DNA of 64,000 nucleotides from Candidatus Nanoarchaeia archaeon (GCA_028279655.1 JANQNH010000030.1:1-64000), one strand, 5' to 3'; shown: positions 34,843-43,385, counted from the first letter of the stretch. Made by a program: numbers and translations. The notes: generated by a model from the sequence alone, not told the origin.

Positions 34843-35520
34843 ATGGCACTTTTTTTAGACACAGGAGATATAAACGAGATAAAGAAATTCATAAACATGG
34901 GGATAATAAGAGGGGTAACCACAAATCCGACTATCTTATTCAAATCAGGAGTTACAGGAGGCATGGAAGGCGTTAAGAAAACATCCATAGAGATTGCAAA
35001 TCTCATAGCTCCTAATCCATTATCAGTAGAGATCACAAAGAACGAAAGCCCGGAAGAGATGGTCCAGGAAGCCATAGAGCTCTCAAAGTGGGCAGATAAT
35101 ATTGTTATCAAGGTCCCTTTCCATGGTCCTGATGGAGAATTAGAGAATATCCAGGTGATCCATGAACTGGAAACCAAGCATAACGTCAGGGTCAACGTTA
35201 CAGCAATGATGAGCGCCCAGCAGTGCTTCCTTGCAGCTATGGCAGGAGCGACCTATGTCTCTCTTTTCTGTGGAAGAGTCAATAATATGGGCTACAACTC
35301 TGTAGAAGAGCTTAAGAAACTAAGAAAGCTCCTTGACGAACACAAACTCAACTCCAAGATCATATGTGCATCTACAAGAGAGGTACTTAACGTAGTAGAA
35401 TGGCTGGGAGCAGGAGGCCACATAGTGACAGTACTGCCAGACCTGTTAAACAAGATGATCGTCCACCCCTATACAAAAGAGACAGTACAGATGTTCTTGG
35501 ATGATGCCAAAAAACTATGA
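34843..35520 (+). CDS. tal: Transaldolase / fructose-6-phosphate aldolase family protein
   Basis: This 225-residue TIM-barrel protein of the short TalC/MipB type has FLDTGDINEIKKFI, VTTNPTILFKSG, the Schiff-base Lys in NIVIKVPF near residue 89 and YVSLFCGRVNNMG. Transaldolase can exchange fructose 6-phosphate and erythrose 4-phosphate with sedoheptulose 7-phosphate, the substrate of the GmhA encoded just upstream. I infer that it supplies heptose precursor. Some short family members are fructose-6-phosphate aldolases instead. AGGGGGGAT before ATG 34843 is a strong ribosome site. Confidence 0.9.
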   Translation: MALFLDTGDINEIKKFINMGIIRGVTTNPTILFKSGVTGGMEGVKKTSIEIANLIAPNPLSVEITKNESPEEMVQEAIELSKWADNIVIKVPFHGPDGELENIQVIHELETKHNVRVNVTAMMSAQQCFLAAMAGATYVSLFCGRVNNMGYNSVEELKKLRKLLDEHKLNSKIICASTREVLNVVEWLGAGGHIVTVLPDLLNKMIVHPYTKETVQMFLDDAKKL

Positions 35521-35532
35521 AAGAGTAATCTT

Positions 35533-35895
35533 ATGAAAACAAAACCCTGGGCTTTTGCTGTTGTACTCCTTTGCACCTTGCTTACCTCTGCTGGACAGAT
35601 ATTTCTAAAATCAGGAGTTAACAAGATTCTAACATTTAACATAGCATCAATAATAACAAACCAACACCTCATCCTGGGATTATTATTCTATGCAGTTGGA
35701 GCTGTCCTTCTGATAATGGGGCTGAGAGGAGGAGAACTCTCGGTTCTGTATCCATTGATAGCTACAAGCTTCATATGGGTAAGCATCGCCTCCCCATATT
35801 TCTTTCCCACAGATAGCATGAACCCCTGGAAATGGGCAGGAGTCCTACTTATAGTTGGAGGAGTTGCATCTATGGGGGTGGCAGGCAGAAAATGA
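35533..35895 (+). CDS. SMR/EamA-like four-helix membrane protein, subunit 1
   Basis: This 120-residue protein has four membrane helices and the conserved GGELSVLYPLIATSFIW of EmrE/ArnE-like carriers. It overlaps a second similar gene as ATGA. Such paired short carriers occur as ArnE/ArnF, which flip undecaprenyl-phosphate aminoarabinose. By analogy the pair may flip a lipid-linked sugar made in this locus. Multidrug export is the alternative, but the active Glu of EmrE in helix 1 is not evident. Confidence 0.8.
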   Translation: MKTKPWAFAVVLLCTLLTSAGQIFLKSGVNKILTFNIASIITNQHLILGLLFYAVGAVLLIMGLRGGELSVLYPLIATSFIWVSIASPYFFPTDSMNPWKWAGVLLIVGGVASMGVAGRK

Positions 35896-36239
35896 CAACC
35901 CTGCTGCTGGCCATGATCCTTGTGCTTATAGCCTCCTTCATAGCATCCTTAGGATCCATCTTCCTAAAGAAAGGAGCTGCAAAGATATCCGGCATAAAAA
36001 CCATAATCACAAACTACTCATTGATCACAGGGATTCTGTTTTATGGCATATCCACAGTCTTCTTTGTCCCTGCACTCAGAGGTGGAGAATTATCTGTCTT
36101 ATACCCTTTGGTCTCTACTGGTTACATATGGACCTGCCTCCTTTCTATAAAACTCCTGGGAGAGAAGATGAACAGGTACAAATGGATATCCATAGCATTC
36201 ATAGTTCTGGGAATAAGTTTTATTGGCATCGGTAGTTAA
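35892..36239 (+). CDS. SMR/EamA-like four-helix membrane protein, subunit 2
   Basis: This 115-residue protein starts at ATG 35892, overlapping the stop of subunit 1. It has four helices and GGELSVLYPLVSTGYIW, close to the motif of subunit 1, followed by LGEKMNRYKWISIAFIVLGI. The pair probably forms a heterodimer, by analogy with ArnE/ArnF. It is the last gene of the unit that carries the second heptose set, which suggests that the carried molecule is a lipid-linked sugar. Confidence 0.8.
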   Translation: MTTLLLAMILVLIASFIASLGSIFLKKGAAKISGIKTIITNYSLITGILFYGISTVFFVPALRGGELSVLYPLVSTGYIWTCLLSIKLLGEKMNRYKWISIAFIVLGISFIGIGS

Positions 36240-36273
36240 GACACCAACCATAAAAAACGAAATATAAAGTTGT

Positions 36274-36301
36274 GTTAAGTGCTATCAGGGATGGGATAGT
36301 A
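36274..36301 (+). terminator. Hairpin after the SMR pair
   Basis: AAGTGCTATC and GATAGTACTT form a 10-bp stem (one G-U pair) around an 8-nt loop. CCATAAA and TTTATGG flank it and can extend the stem. It lies about 35 nt downstream of the operon end, so it may be a processing or termination structure. The stem resembles the GTACTATC/GATAGTAC stem of element A. Confidence 0.35.
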
Positions 36302-36401
36302 CTTTATGGTTTTGAAGAATGTCACAAACAAAGAATAAAGTAAGGTGGTGTGTGAATAAAGCAAAGAAATATAAAGATGAAGGAAAGCCATAAATAGAAA
36401 C

Positions 36402-36923
36402 CTAAGCAAGAATCTTACTTATCTTTAGCACAAACTCCTGTGCATTTTTGTATATCTCATTTACTCTTTCTTCAGTATATGTCTTTATTGCGGAGTATCT
36501 AGCACTGTGGCTTTCTTTTCTTGCATCTTCGAAATATTTTATATATTCATCTTCAAATATTTTATACGCTTGGTTCAATAAATCCAGGTCTTCTTTTTCG
36601 ATTTCATCAGGAACCATTAAATGCCCTAAAGCTATTTGGGCAGCAAAATGGTCTTTTACTTCATAACCTTTTGAAAGTATAGCAGCTTTTGCAGAATAAA
36701 GCATAGAATAATAAGATATGGTGATTGCCCAGTAATCCCAGTGAAGTTTTTGGGGCAAATCTTTGCCAGGCTTTATATCCTTATGATATTTAGCGATAAC
36801 AAGACTATTCTCCGCTTTTCCAAGAAACAGCTTAATCTTAAATGTCTGAAAAGATTTAACTATCCGATTATCCTTAAGATACTCATCAAACTTACTTTTG
36901 TATTCTTTTTTGTTAAACTGCAT
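36402..36923 (-). CDS. HEPN domain protein (putative toxin)
   Basis: This 173-residue helical protein has the HEPN core WAITISYYSMLYSAKAAILSKGYEVKDHFAAQIAL. Toward the C-terminus ARKESHSARYSAIKTYTEERVNEIY resembles the RNase motif region of HEPN proteins, though the spacing (R-x3-H) is not the classical Rx4-6H. It is encoded after and overlapping a nucleotidyltransferase gene, the usual MNT/HEPN toxin-antitoxin pairing. The frame opens with TTG at 36926, but ATG 36923 is the likely start. Confidence 0.78.
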   Translation of the reverse strand: MQFNKKEYKSKFDEYLKDNRIVKSFQTFKIKLFLGKAENSLVIAKYHKDIKPGKDLPQKLHWDYWAITISYYSMLYSAKAAILSKGYEVKDHFAAQIALGHLMVPDEIEKEDLDLLNQAYKIFEDEYIKYFEDARKESHSARYSAIKTYTEERVNEIYKNAQEFVLKISKILA

Positions 36924-37485
36924 CAAGCACCACTTCCCAGAATCTTTTTGGATTGTTGAGGACTATATGCCCCTTTAAAGCCTGTTTACCAACATTCTCC
37001 TCTTTCTCCCTAAGCATTAAGATAAATTCCCTTTCTTTAAAAAACATAGGATTTATTTCCTTATTAAAAAGTATCTCCTGATTTGAAAATGAGATGGTTC
37101 TATCTCCTTTCTTATTTATAACAATTATGTCAATATCGCTATGTTTAGCCTCAGTTCCTTTTGCATAGCTTCCAAATAAAAGTACTATGTCTTTTGTATT
37201 TAAATTCTTATTAATAATCTTAATCAATGGCTTATTCTTAATGAATCCCTCTTTTTCCTGTTCTGAGGATATAGCAAGATACGAGTCTATAGTCTGGCTC
37301 TCAAGATTCAGCTTTAGAGTCTTAGATTTTCCAACCTTCTTAATAATAAGAAGCCCATTCATTTCCTGAACAGCCCTGTAGAATGAAGCATAAGGTATCT
37401 TTAGGGTTCTGCTTAGTTCGTGCATAGTGAACTCTCTATCAATGTTTTTCCCAAGATAATTGATGATTTTTAACCTATTATCCAT
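36913..37485 (-). CDS. Helix-turn-helix / minimal nucleotidyltransferase (MNT) protein, putative antitoxin
   Basis: Residues 1-60 form a winged helix (FTMHELSRTLKIPYASFYRAVQEM, then a wing at LLIIKKVGKSKTLKLN). Residues 95-150 are a minimal nucleotidyltransferase with the full GSx10DxD motif: G105-S106 and D117/D119. Such proteins neutralise HEPN toxins by adding AMP to a Tyr, and the DNA-binding part would repress the pair. A set of TATCC/GGATA palindromes overlaps the start codon (37476-37503). The stop overlaps the HEPN start by 11 nt. Confidence 0.85.
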   Translation of the reverse strand: MDNRLKIINYLGKNIDREFTMHELSRTLKIPYASFYRAVQEMNGLLIIKKVGKSKTLKLNLESQTIDSYLAISSEQEKEGFIKNKPLIKIINKNLNTKDIVLLFGSYAKGTEAKHSDIDIIVINKKGDRTISFSNQEILFNKEINPMFFKEREFILMLREKEENVGKQALKGHIVLNNPKRFWEVVLDAV

Positions 37486-37503
37486 ATTTGGATAATATTA
37501 TCC
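37476..37503. promoter_or_regulatory. Tandem operator over the MNT start codon
   Basis: TATTATCC and GGATAATA face each other across 6 nt (37476-37497), and the perfect palindrome GGATAATATTATCC (37490-37503) shares the middle half-site. A TATA-like ATATATAAAT lies at 37511-37520. The site would let the winged-helix antitoxin shut off its own operon. Confidence 0.65.
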
Positions 37504-37664
37504 ATATTTGATATATAAATCTTTCGCTTTTTTGGTTATGTAGCAATAGCTATACCTAAAATAGCGTTTTTTTCGTAAATAAACCTATAAAGTATATATA
37601 AGCTGTGATATCCTTTCTAACAGGTTGAATTGATTGTTCAGAATTGTAGTGGTTAACTAAGTCT

Positions 37665-38795
37665 TTACCTAAACACCTTAGGGGCCCAGTTCAGTATCGT
37701 AGGCAGATTAAGAGAAAACATAGCATTCAGCTCCATAAAGCAAGGCACCTGGCATGATTGGCATGTATTGTCCTTTATGCTATTCTCCAGAGCTTTCTTA
37801 AAACCCAATTTAAACACATTAGGTGCATTCTTAGGATAATCAGCATAGAAATAATAACTGCAGGGTATCAGTTCTCCTGTAACCAGTATGCTGTTGTAAA
37901 GAAGCCCTGACCAGCACCTGATAGACCTATCCAGTTTATATGGGAGGAAAGTTCTTTTAGGATCAGGCCACTCTAAAAATATCAATTTGATGATCCTCTT
38001 AGAAGTTGCGATATTCCTTCCCTTATCCTTAAGCCTAAGAAGCTTTCTTCCTATCTCAGCATATTCCTTCTTTGTAAGCATCAAAGGCACCAAAGGATTC
38101 TTATTAGGATCGTTTATCTGCTCTCTCTCAATATTATTCCTGTAGAGAGGAAACTGCAATGTCTGGAAATGAGCCTGAAAATTGTATTTTCTGGCAGTAT
38201 CGAGTATAAAATCTATATCCCCCTGGCTTTTCTTAGTAAGCACAGTGGTTGTCTGGAAGTTTATCTTTCTTGAAGAGAGAAGCTCAAAAGCCTCCATCAG
38301 ATCGTTAAATGAGCCTTTCCCTTTATGCGCATCATGCGCCTCCTCCTTACCGTCAAAACTCACAAAGACAAGATCCACATACCTGAGATCATCTATCCTC
38401 TCCTTTACCTTTGTCTCCCTGACAGAGATAGTGATAAAAAAACCTAATCTCCTGGCTTCCCTCACTATCCTCCCAAAGTCAGGATGCATCAGAGGATCCC
38501 CTCCATGAAAAGTTATACGGCTGACACCATTATCCCTAAGCTCCCTCAGCAGCTTAAACACCCTATCAGTAGGCATATGCTTAGGAGGCTGCTTCCATGA
38601 ATCACAATAACAGCAGCCCTTAGGGCAGACATTGGTAAGATTGATAAGAATCGATATAGGGGCAGATTTCCCCAAAAGCCTGGCTTTTAGATAAGACCTT
38701 CCCATCCTAAACATAAGCCCCAGTCCCCTAAGTTTAACCATAGTATATATACACCAAAGTAAAGCTAATTTATGGCCCTTTATAAAATTATTCAT
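37665..38795 (-). CDS. Radical SAM protein with C-terminal Cys-rich (SPASM/twitch-like) domain
   Basis: This 376-residue enzyme has the cluster motif CPKGCCYC (Cys57, 61, 64), ITFHGGDPLMHPDF, and a C-terminal ITGELIPCSYYFYADYP...CQSCQVPC set of Cys residues that can hold an auxiliary iron-sulfur cluster. Residues 1-40 are hydrophobic and basic, suggesting membrane association. Relatives act on lipids (hopanoid-like HpnH) or peptides. It stands alone between two toxin-antitoxin pairs and is divergent from the AbrB/PIN operon. The substrate is unknown. Confidence 0.83.
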   Translation of the reverse strand: MNNFIKGHKLALLWCIYTMVKLRGLGLMFRMGRSYLKARLLGKSAPISILINLTNVCPKGCCYCDSWKQPPKHMPTDRVFKLLRELRDNGVSRITFHGGDPLMHPDFGRIVREARRLGFFITISVRETKVKERIDDLRYVDLVFVSFDGKEEAHDAHKGKGSFNDLMEAFELLSSRKINFQTTTVLTKKSQGDIDFILDTARKYNFQAHFQTLQFPLYRNNIEREQINDPNKNPLVPLMLTKKEYAEIGRKLLRLKDKGRNIATSKRIIKLIFLEWPDPKRTFLPYKLDRSIRCWSGLLYNSILVTGELIPCSYYFYADYPKNAPNVFKLGFKKALENSIKDNTCQSCQVPCFMELNAMFSLNLPTILNWAPKVFR

Positions 38796-38831
38796 AGAGA
38801 AATTAAACCGAAAGCCTTTTATAGTTCAACT

Positions 38832-38846
38832 GTTTAACTGTTAAAC
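38832..38846. promoter_or_regulatory. Palindromic operator of the AbrB/PIN pair
   Basis: GTTTAAC-T-GTTAAAC is a perfect 15-nt palindrome between a TATA-like TTTTATAG (38817-38824) and the ribosome site AGGTGAT (38848-38854). Binding by the AbrB-type antitoxin is inferred. Confidence 0.6.
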
Positions 38847-38859
38847 CAGGTGATGTAAA

Positions 38860-39120
38860 ATGGACGCTGAAATCGTAAAGATGTCATCAAAAGGGCAGTT
38901 GGTAGTGCCACAGGATATTAGGGAAGATGCTGGATTCAGGCCATCTGACAGGTTCGTCCCTTTCCAAGTAAAGGATGGGGTACTATTTAAAAAACTAAAG
39001 ATACCTAGCCTCAAAGTAGAGTTCAATTCATTGGCAAAAGAGATCCAACAGCAGTTTAGGTCCAGAAAAGTAGCTCCTTCTGATGTAAAAGAGGCAGTTA
39101 AATGGGCAAGAAAAAGATAG
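38860..39120 (+). CDS. AbrB/SpoVT-type antitoxin
   Basis: This 86-residue protein has an N-terminal AbrB swapped-hairpin domain (EIVKMSSKGQLVVPQDIREDAGF) that binds DNA, and a C-terminal charged helix (RSRKVAPSDVKEAVKWARKR) that would wrap the toxin. It overlaps the PIN gene by 19 nt, the standard order for an AbrB-PIN toxin-antitoxin pair. The ribosome site AGGTGAT and a palindrome upstream support the start and autoregulation. Confidence 0.88.
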   Translation: MDAEIVKMSSKGQLVVPQDIREDAGFRPSDRFVPFQVKDGVLFKKLKIPSLKVEFNSLAKEIQQQFRSRKVAPSDVKEAVKWARKR

Positions 39121-39512
39121 TTATTGACACAAACACATTAATTTCAGCCTTTGGTTGGGGAGGCAAACCATCTGAGATAATAAAGGGGGTTATTGAAGGC
39201 AAATACGAACTAATACTATCACTAAAGCAGATGGAAGAATTTATTAGAGTCTTGGACTATCCAAAATTTGGCTTTACAAAAGTGCAAAAAGAGAGGATAT
39301 CTTTGCTACTCTTTGGAATCTCTACAGTTATAAAGACCAAGACTAAAATTGACAAAATATTGAGGGACGCTAAAGATAATATGTTATTAGAACCTGTTAA
39401 AGATATGAAGATAGATTATATTATAACAGGAGACAAAGATTTGTTAGTTCTAAAAAAATTTGGAAGTGCTAAGATAATAACAGCAAGCCAATTATTAGAA
39501 AAAGAAACATAA
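39102..39512 (+). CDS. PIN-domain toxin
   Basis: This 136-residue PIN nuclease has the acidic active-site residues in IVIDTNTLISAF (Asp9), LKQMEEF, LRDAKDNMLLEPV and YIITGDKDLLVL. It matches the COG1569-type PIN proteins that cut RNA, often tRNA, when released from their antitoxin. The AbrB-type antitoxin is encoded directly upstream with overlapping frames. All conserved acids appear present, so it is probably active. Confidence 0.88.
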   Translation: MGKKKIVIDTNTLISAFGWGGKPSEIIKGVIEGKYELILSLKQMEEFIRVLDYPKFGFTKVQKERISLLLFGISTVIKTKTKIDKILRDAKDNMLLEPVKDMKIDYIITGDKDLLVLKKFGSAKIITASQLLEKET

Positions 39513-39545
39513 AGTTATTTAAATGCAGCTATATTTGCAGAAATA

Positions 39546-40517
39546 ATGGAGCTTTCAAAAAAACGTTTTTTTGTAACAGGCGGAGCAGGATATATAGCCT
39601 CTCACCTGGTAGACAAGCTTATGGAGTATGGAGACGTTACCATATACGACAACCTAAGCTCAGGAAGGAAAGAGTTCTTCTCCCACCACGAAGATAAGGG
39701 CAACTTCAGGTTCATAGAAGGAGACATATTGGATAAAGAAGCATTAAGCAGCGCAATAAAGGACCACGACATTGTCTTCCATTTCGCAGCAAACCCAGAC
39801 GTACTCCTAAGCCTGAAGGAGACAGACCTTGACTTCAAACAGGGAGCTCTGGCAACCCTAAATGTATTAGAAGCCATGAATAAAAATAACATAAAGAATA
39901 TAGTCTTTTCATCAAGCGGCACAGTATGGGGCCTTACAGGAAAAGAAAAAGCTACAGAAGAATCACCCCTAAAGCCGATCTCCTTATACGCTGCAAGCAA
40001 GGTATCTGCAGAATCATACATAAGGGCATTCTGCCATATCTTCGGTTTTAAAGCATGGATCTTCCGCTTCGCAAATGTAGTTGGAGACCGGCAGACCCAT
40101 GGAGTTATCCATGATTTCATCATAAAGCTAAGAAAAGATCCTAAGAACCTAGAGATACTAGGAGATGGAAACCAGACAAAACACTATCTTCACACCTCAG
40201 ACTGTATAGGGGGGATATTGTTTGCAGTAGAAAATTCAGACCAGGAAGTGAACGTATTCAACCTTGCAAACGAGGGCGCAGTAACAGTAAAAAGGATAGC
40301 AGACCTGATCACAGAGGAGATGAACCTCAAGGATGTAACCTACTCATACACAGGAGGGTCCCAGGGATGGAAAGGAGATGTCCCTATATCCCTGTTCAAT
40401 GCAGAGAAGATAAAAAATCTTGGGTGGAAGGCAGGATTAAACTCTGAACAGGCAGTAAGAGAGACAATAAGATCATTATTAGAAGACAAATATCATATAT
40501 TCAAAAATGAGTTCTAA
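39546..40517 (+). CDS. NAD-dependent sugar epimerase/dehydratase (extended SDR)
   Basis: This 323-residue enzyme has NAD-binding FVTGGAGYIASHLVDKL, FHFAANPDV, SSSGTVWG, the catalytic YAASK near residue 148-152 and an FRFANVVG segment. It resembles UDP-glucose 4-epimerases. The third Gly of the NAD motif is replaced by Ala (GGAGYIA), a tolerated variation. A TATA-like TTTAAAT lies near 39515-39522. It begins a unit that continues with a methyltransferase and an FAD enzyme. The specific sugar is unknown. Confidence 0.88.
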   Translation: MELSKKRFFVTGGAGYIASHLVDKLMEYGDVTIYDNLSSGRKEFFSHHEDKGNFRFIEGDILDKEALSSAIKDHDIVFHFAANPDVLLSLKETDLDFKQGALATLNVLEAMNKNNIKNIVFSSSGTVWGLTGKEKATEESPLKPISLYAASKVSAESYIRAFCHIFGFKAWIFRFANVVGDRQTHGVIHDFIIKLRKDPKNLEILGDGNQTKHYLHTSDCIGGILFAVENSDQEVNVFNLANEGAVTVKRIADLITEEMNLKDVTYSYTGGSQGWKGDVPISLFNAEKIKNLGWKAGLNSEQAVRETIRSLLEDKYHIFKNEF

Positions 40518-41238
40518 GAAAGAAGATAAAGGTATGGTAGATTACTACAACAAGATCTACAGGAAAGAAAAACCATTCAGGGAAGAATGGGAAGGAAAGA
40601 TAGGCCTTGTATATAGGGTTCCTAAAGAGACCAGCTTCTTCATAAGATTCTTCCGAAGACTGAAAGATCCCTCAGTATTGGAGATAGGTGCAGGGGACGG
40701 TACTGCCTATCTGCAGGCAAAGAAAGCGATGGGTTTCTCAAGATATGTATTGACAGAGATATCAAAAAGTGCAGTTGAAAAGCTAAAGAAAGAAGGCTTC
40801 CAGGCAGAACAGATGGATGCCCAGGACATAAGATATCCAGACAACTCCTTTGACATTGTATGCACCTACAACACCATGCATCATGTAAAAAACCCAAGGA
40901 AGATGGCAGACGAGATGTTAAGGGTGGCAAAGAGATTCGTATTCCTTTCCGAGGCTAATGCCTTGTGTATCCCAAGAAAACTCCTGGAAAAGACCGAGAG
41001 AAACAGAAAAGCCAATGAAAATTCCTATACCCCAAAGCGCTATGCATCTTTTTTCAGAAAAGGCAATGAAGACATGATCAAGAGCATAAAGATAGTCCCT
41101 TTCTGTTTTGCATTTGCATTCACTCCGGATATCCTTCTAAGACCAATGATATTTCTAAGTGAGCTGTTTGAGAAGATACCAGTATTCAGGTGGCAGGGCT
41201 CAAGCCTGGCCATACTTGTAGAAAAAAAGACAAAATGA
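40507..41238 (+). CDS. Class I SAM-dependent methyltransferase
   Basis: This 243-residue enzyme has motif I VLEIGAGDGTAYL near residue 56-68, LTEISKSAVEKL, DNSFDIVCTYNTMHHVKNPRKM and a basic C-terminal half. It fits the Methyltransf_11 group. It overlaps the epimerase gene by 11 nt and the FAD-enzyme gene as ATGA, so it probably works on the same product. The MHH after motif IV resembles methyltransferases of sugar or quinone-like substrates; I cannot narrow it further. Confidence 0.85.
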   Translation: MSSKKEDKGMVDYYNKIYRKEKPFREEWEGKIGLVYRVPKETSFFIRFFRRLKDPSVLEIGAGDGTAYLQAKKAMGFSRYVLTEISKSAVEKLKKEGFQAEQMDAQDIRYPDNSFDIVCTYNTMHHVKNPRKMADEMLRVAKRFVFLSEANALCIPRKLLEKTERNRKANENSYTPKRYASFFRKGNEDMIKSIKIVPFCFAFAFTPDILLRPMIFLSELFEKIPVFRWQGSSLAILVEKKTK

Positions 41239-42539
41239 AGATAGGAATTTTAGGAGGAGGATTGACAGGCCTTACCATAGGTGCACATCTGGACAATGAA
41301 AAGCACAATTTTGAGATCCTGGAGAAGAACAGGGAATGCGGGGGATTATGCAGAAGCTTTAAAGAGGAAGGATTTGTCTTTGATATTGGAGGCCACATCT
41401 TCTATTCCAGAGACCAGGAACTCCTGAACCAGCTTATCTCTTTACTAGGAGATAACAAGACAGAAGGGACAAGAAAGAACAAGATATTCTTCAAAGATAG
41501 ATTTGTAAAATATCCTTTTGAGAACGCCCTAAACGAACTTCCGAAAAAAGACACCATAAACTGCGTTTACAACTATATCTTCAATCCATACTCAAAGAAA
41601 AAGCCAGAGAACTTCAGGGAATGGATATATCACACCTTTGGAAAAGGCATAGCTGAGAAATATCTCATTCCTTATAATAAGAAGATATGGAACTTCGACC
41701 CAGAAAAGATGAGTCTCCATTGGGTAGAAGGCAGGGTACCCAAACCCCCGACAATAGATGTACTTAAGTCAGCTATAGGTATATCCACAGAAGGCTACAA
41801 AGAACAGCTGAACTTCAAGTACCCAAAGACAGGGGGCATATCCACGATAATATCCTCTTTAGAAGAAAAAGCAAAGAAAAAAGGGAGCATAATAAAGGAC
41901 TTCGATATAAGTTATATCAGGAAAGAAAGCTCCTTCTGGATAGTCTCCAACGGAAAAGAAGAGAGAAGATATGATAAGCTCATCTCGACAATACCCATAA
42001 ACGAGCTGGCAACATACCTAAAAGCACCAGAAGATATCATAAACCATGCTCACAACCTAAGATACAACTCCCTGGTCCTGGTCATGATCGGGCTCAAAGG
42101 TCCCTCAAAAGACTACACTGCAATATACTTCCCAGAAGAGGATGTACTCTATAACCGTGTCTGTTTCATGAACTCCTTCAGCAAGTTTAATTCCCCTGAA
42201 GGAAAATCCTGCATAGTATCTGAGATAACCTTCAATAAAGGTGACAAGACCTCAGATATGTCTGATAAGGATATAATCGATCATGTAACCAGCACCTTAG
42301 ACGAAAAAAAGATAATCAAGAAAGAAGATGTCATATACTCCAAAGTCCTTCGCTTCAGGTATGCCTATGTTGTATATGACCTGGACTACAAAGACAATAT
42401 AGAAAAGATAAGAACATACATAAAAGAAAAGGATATAGAGCTCTGCGGAAGGTTTGGAGAGTTTGAATACCTGAACATGGATGCTTGCTTTGACAGGGCC
42501 CAGAAGATGGCCATAAAGATGAATTCTCTCAATAGTTGA
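41235..42539 (+). CDS. FAD-dependent amine-oxidase-fold protein (UDP-galactopyranose-mutase/protoporphyrinogen-oxidase-like)
   Basis: This 434-residue protein starts at ATG 41235, overlapping the upstream stop as ATGA. It has FAD-binding IGILGGGLTGLTIGAHL and the second conserved segment ILEKNRECGGLCRSF, with FDIGGHIFYSRDQELL after it. The pattern PYNKKIWNFDPEKMSLHWVEGRVPKPP is common to FAD enzymes in bacterial and archaeal glycan loci annotated as amine oxidases. It may desaturate or mutate a sugar or lipid carrier. No heme pathway genes are nearby. Confidence 0.82.
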   Translation: MKIGILGGGLTGLTIGAHLDNEKHNFEILEKNRECGGLCRSFKEEGFVFDIGGHIFYSRDQELLNQLISLLGDNKTEGTRKNKIFFKDRFVKYPFENALNELPKKDTINCVYNYIFNPYSKKKPENFREWIYHTFGKGIAEKYLIPYNKKIWNFDPEKMSLHWVEGRVPKPPTIDVLKSAIGISTEGYKEQLNFKYPKTGGISTIISSLEEKAKKKGSIIKDFDISYIRKESSFWIVSNGKEERRYDKLISTIPINELATYLKAPEDIINHAHNLRYNSLVLVMIGLKGPSKDYTAIYFPEEDVLYNRVCFMNSFSKFNSPEGKSCIVSEITFNKGDKTSDMSDKDIIDHVTSTLDEKKIIKKEDVIYSKVLRFRYAYVVYDLDYKDNIEKIRTYIKEKDIELCGRFGEFEYLNMDACFDRAQKMAIKMNSLNS

Positions 42540-42554
42540 AATCAGGAACACAAG

Positions 42555-43385
42555 ATGAAGATAGTAAGAAAGACCATAAGAACAAGGATAAAAGGTCTGG
42601 ATGGATTAAGGCTCTTGCATATCAGCGATCTCCATCTAAGAGGTGAAAAAAAGAAGATTGAAAGACACATAAAAAAACTAAGCCTCCTAAGCTTTGACCT
42701 GCTCTTCATCACAGGAGATGTCATAGACAGCAACAAAGGGATCAGGCCCTTATGCAGATATCTAAAGATGCTAAAACCAAGATACGGAGCATGGTTTGTG
42801 CTTGGAAATCACGATGAGTTCAGCCTGGATCTCCGCCACCTGTTTGCATTTCACAGGTTCAAGGGTAGGGTAAAGAACAACAACCTTGATCTCCTCTTCA
42901 AATCCCTAAAAAACATCAACATAAAAGTATTATTAAACCAATCAGAAGAGATAAAGATAAACAACTCATCAATAAGGATAACAGGCATAAAGATCCCTTT
43001 TGGAATAGACCGGACAAGACCAAACACCCCTTTCTATAAAGAAAAGCTAAAGGAGATAGAAATGCTTTTTTCAAAGCAGAATGAGAGTCAGTTTTCGATT
43101 GTGCTCACTCACCTGCCTGATATGGTAGATATAATAAAAAACATAAAAGCAGACCTCTACCTGGCAGGGCATACCCACGGAGGACAGATAAGGCTGCCTA
43201 TAATGGGTCCTATCTTTGCGTTCTCAAAACTTCAAAAAAAATACAACAAAGGATTATTCAAGCTAAAAGATGGATACCTTAATGTATCAGCAGGGATGGG
43301 CCAGAGCAGAGAGACCCCTGTAAGGTTCATGTGCCCGCCAGAAGCTACCCTCATAACGCTTAAACACCAAAAAGATTCTTCTTGA
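42555..43385 (+). CDS. Metallophosphoesterase
   Basis: This 276-residue phosphatase has all calcineurin-like metal motifs: HISDLHLRG, ITGDVID, VLGNHDEF and AGHTHGGQIRLP, followed by GMGQSRETPVRF. It is of the YkuE type, which includes UDP-2,3-diacylglucosamine and phospholipid phosphohydrolases. In this locus it may cleave a sugar nucleotide or lipid diphosphate, but a general role is equally possible. No membrane helix is seen. Its 3' end overlaps the convergent radical SAM gene by 26 nt. Confidence 0.88.
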   Translation: MKIVRKTIRTRIKGLDGLRLLHISDLHLRGEKKKIERHIKKLSLLSFDLLFITGDVIDSNKGIRPLCRYLKMLKPRYGAWFVLGNHDEFSLDLRHLFAFHRFKGRVKNNNLDLLFKSLKNINIKVLLNQSEEIKINNSSIRITGIKIPFGIDRTRPNTPFYKEKLKEIEMLFSKQNESQFSIVLTHLPDMVDIIKNIKADLYLAGHTHGGQIRLPIMGPIFAFSKLQKKYNKGLFKLKDGYLNVSAGMGQSRETPVRFMCPPEATLITLKHQKDSS

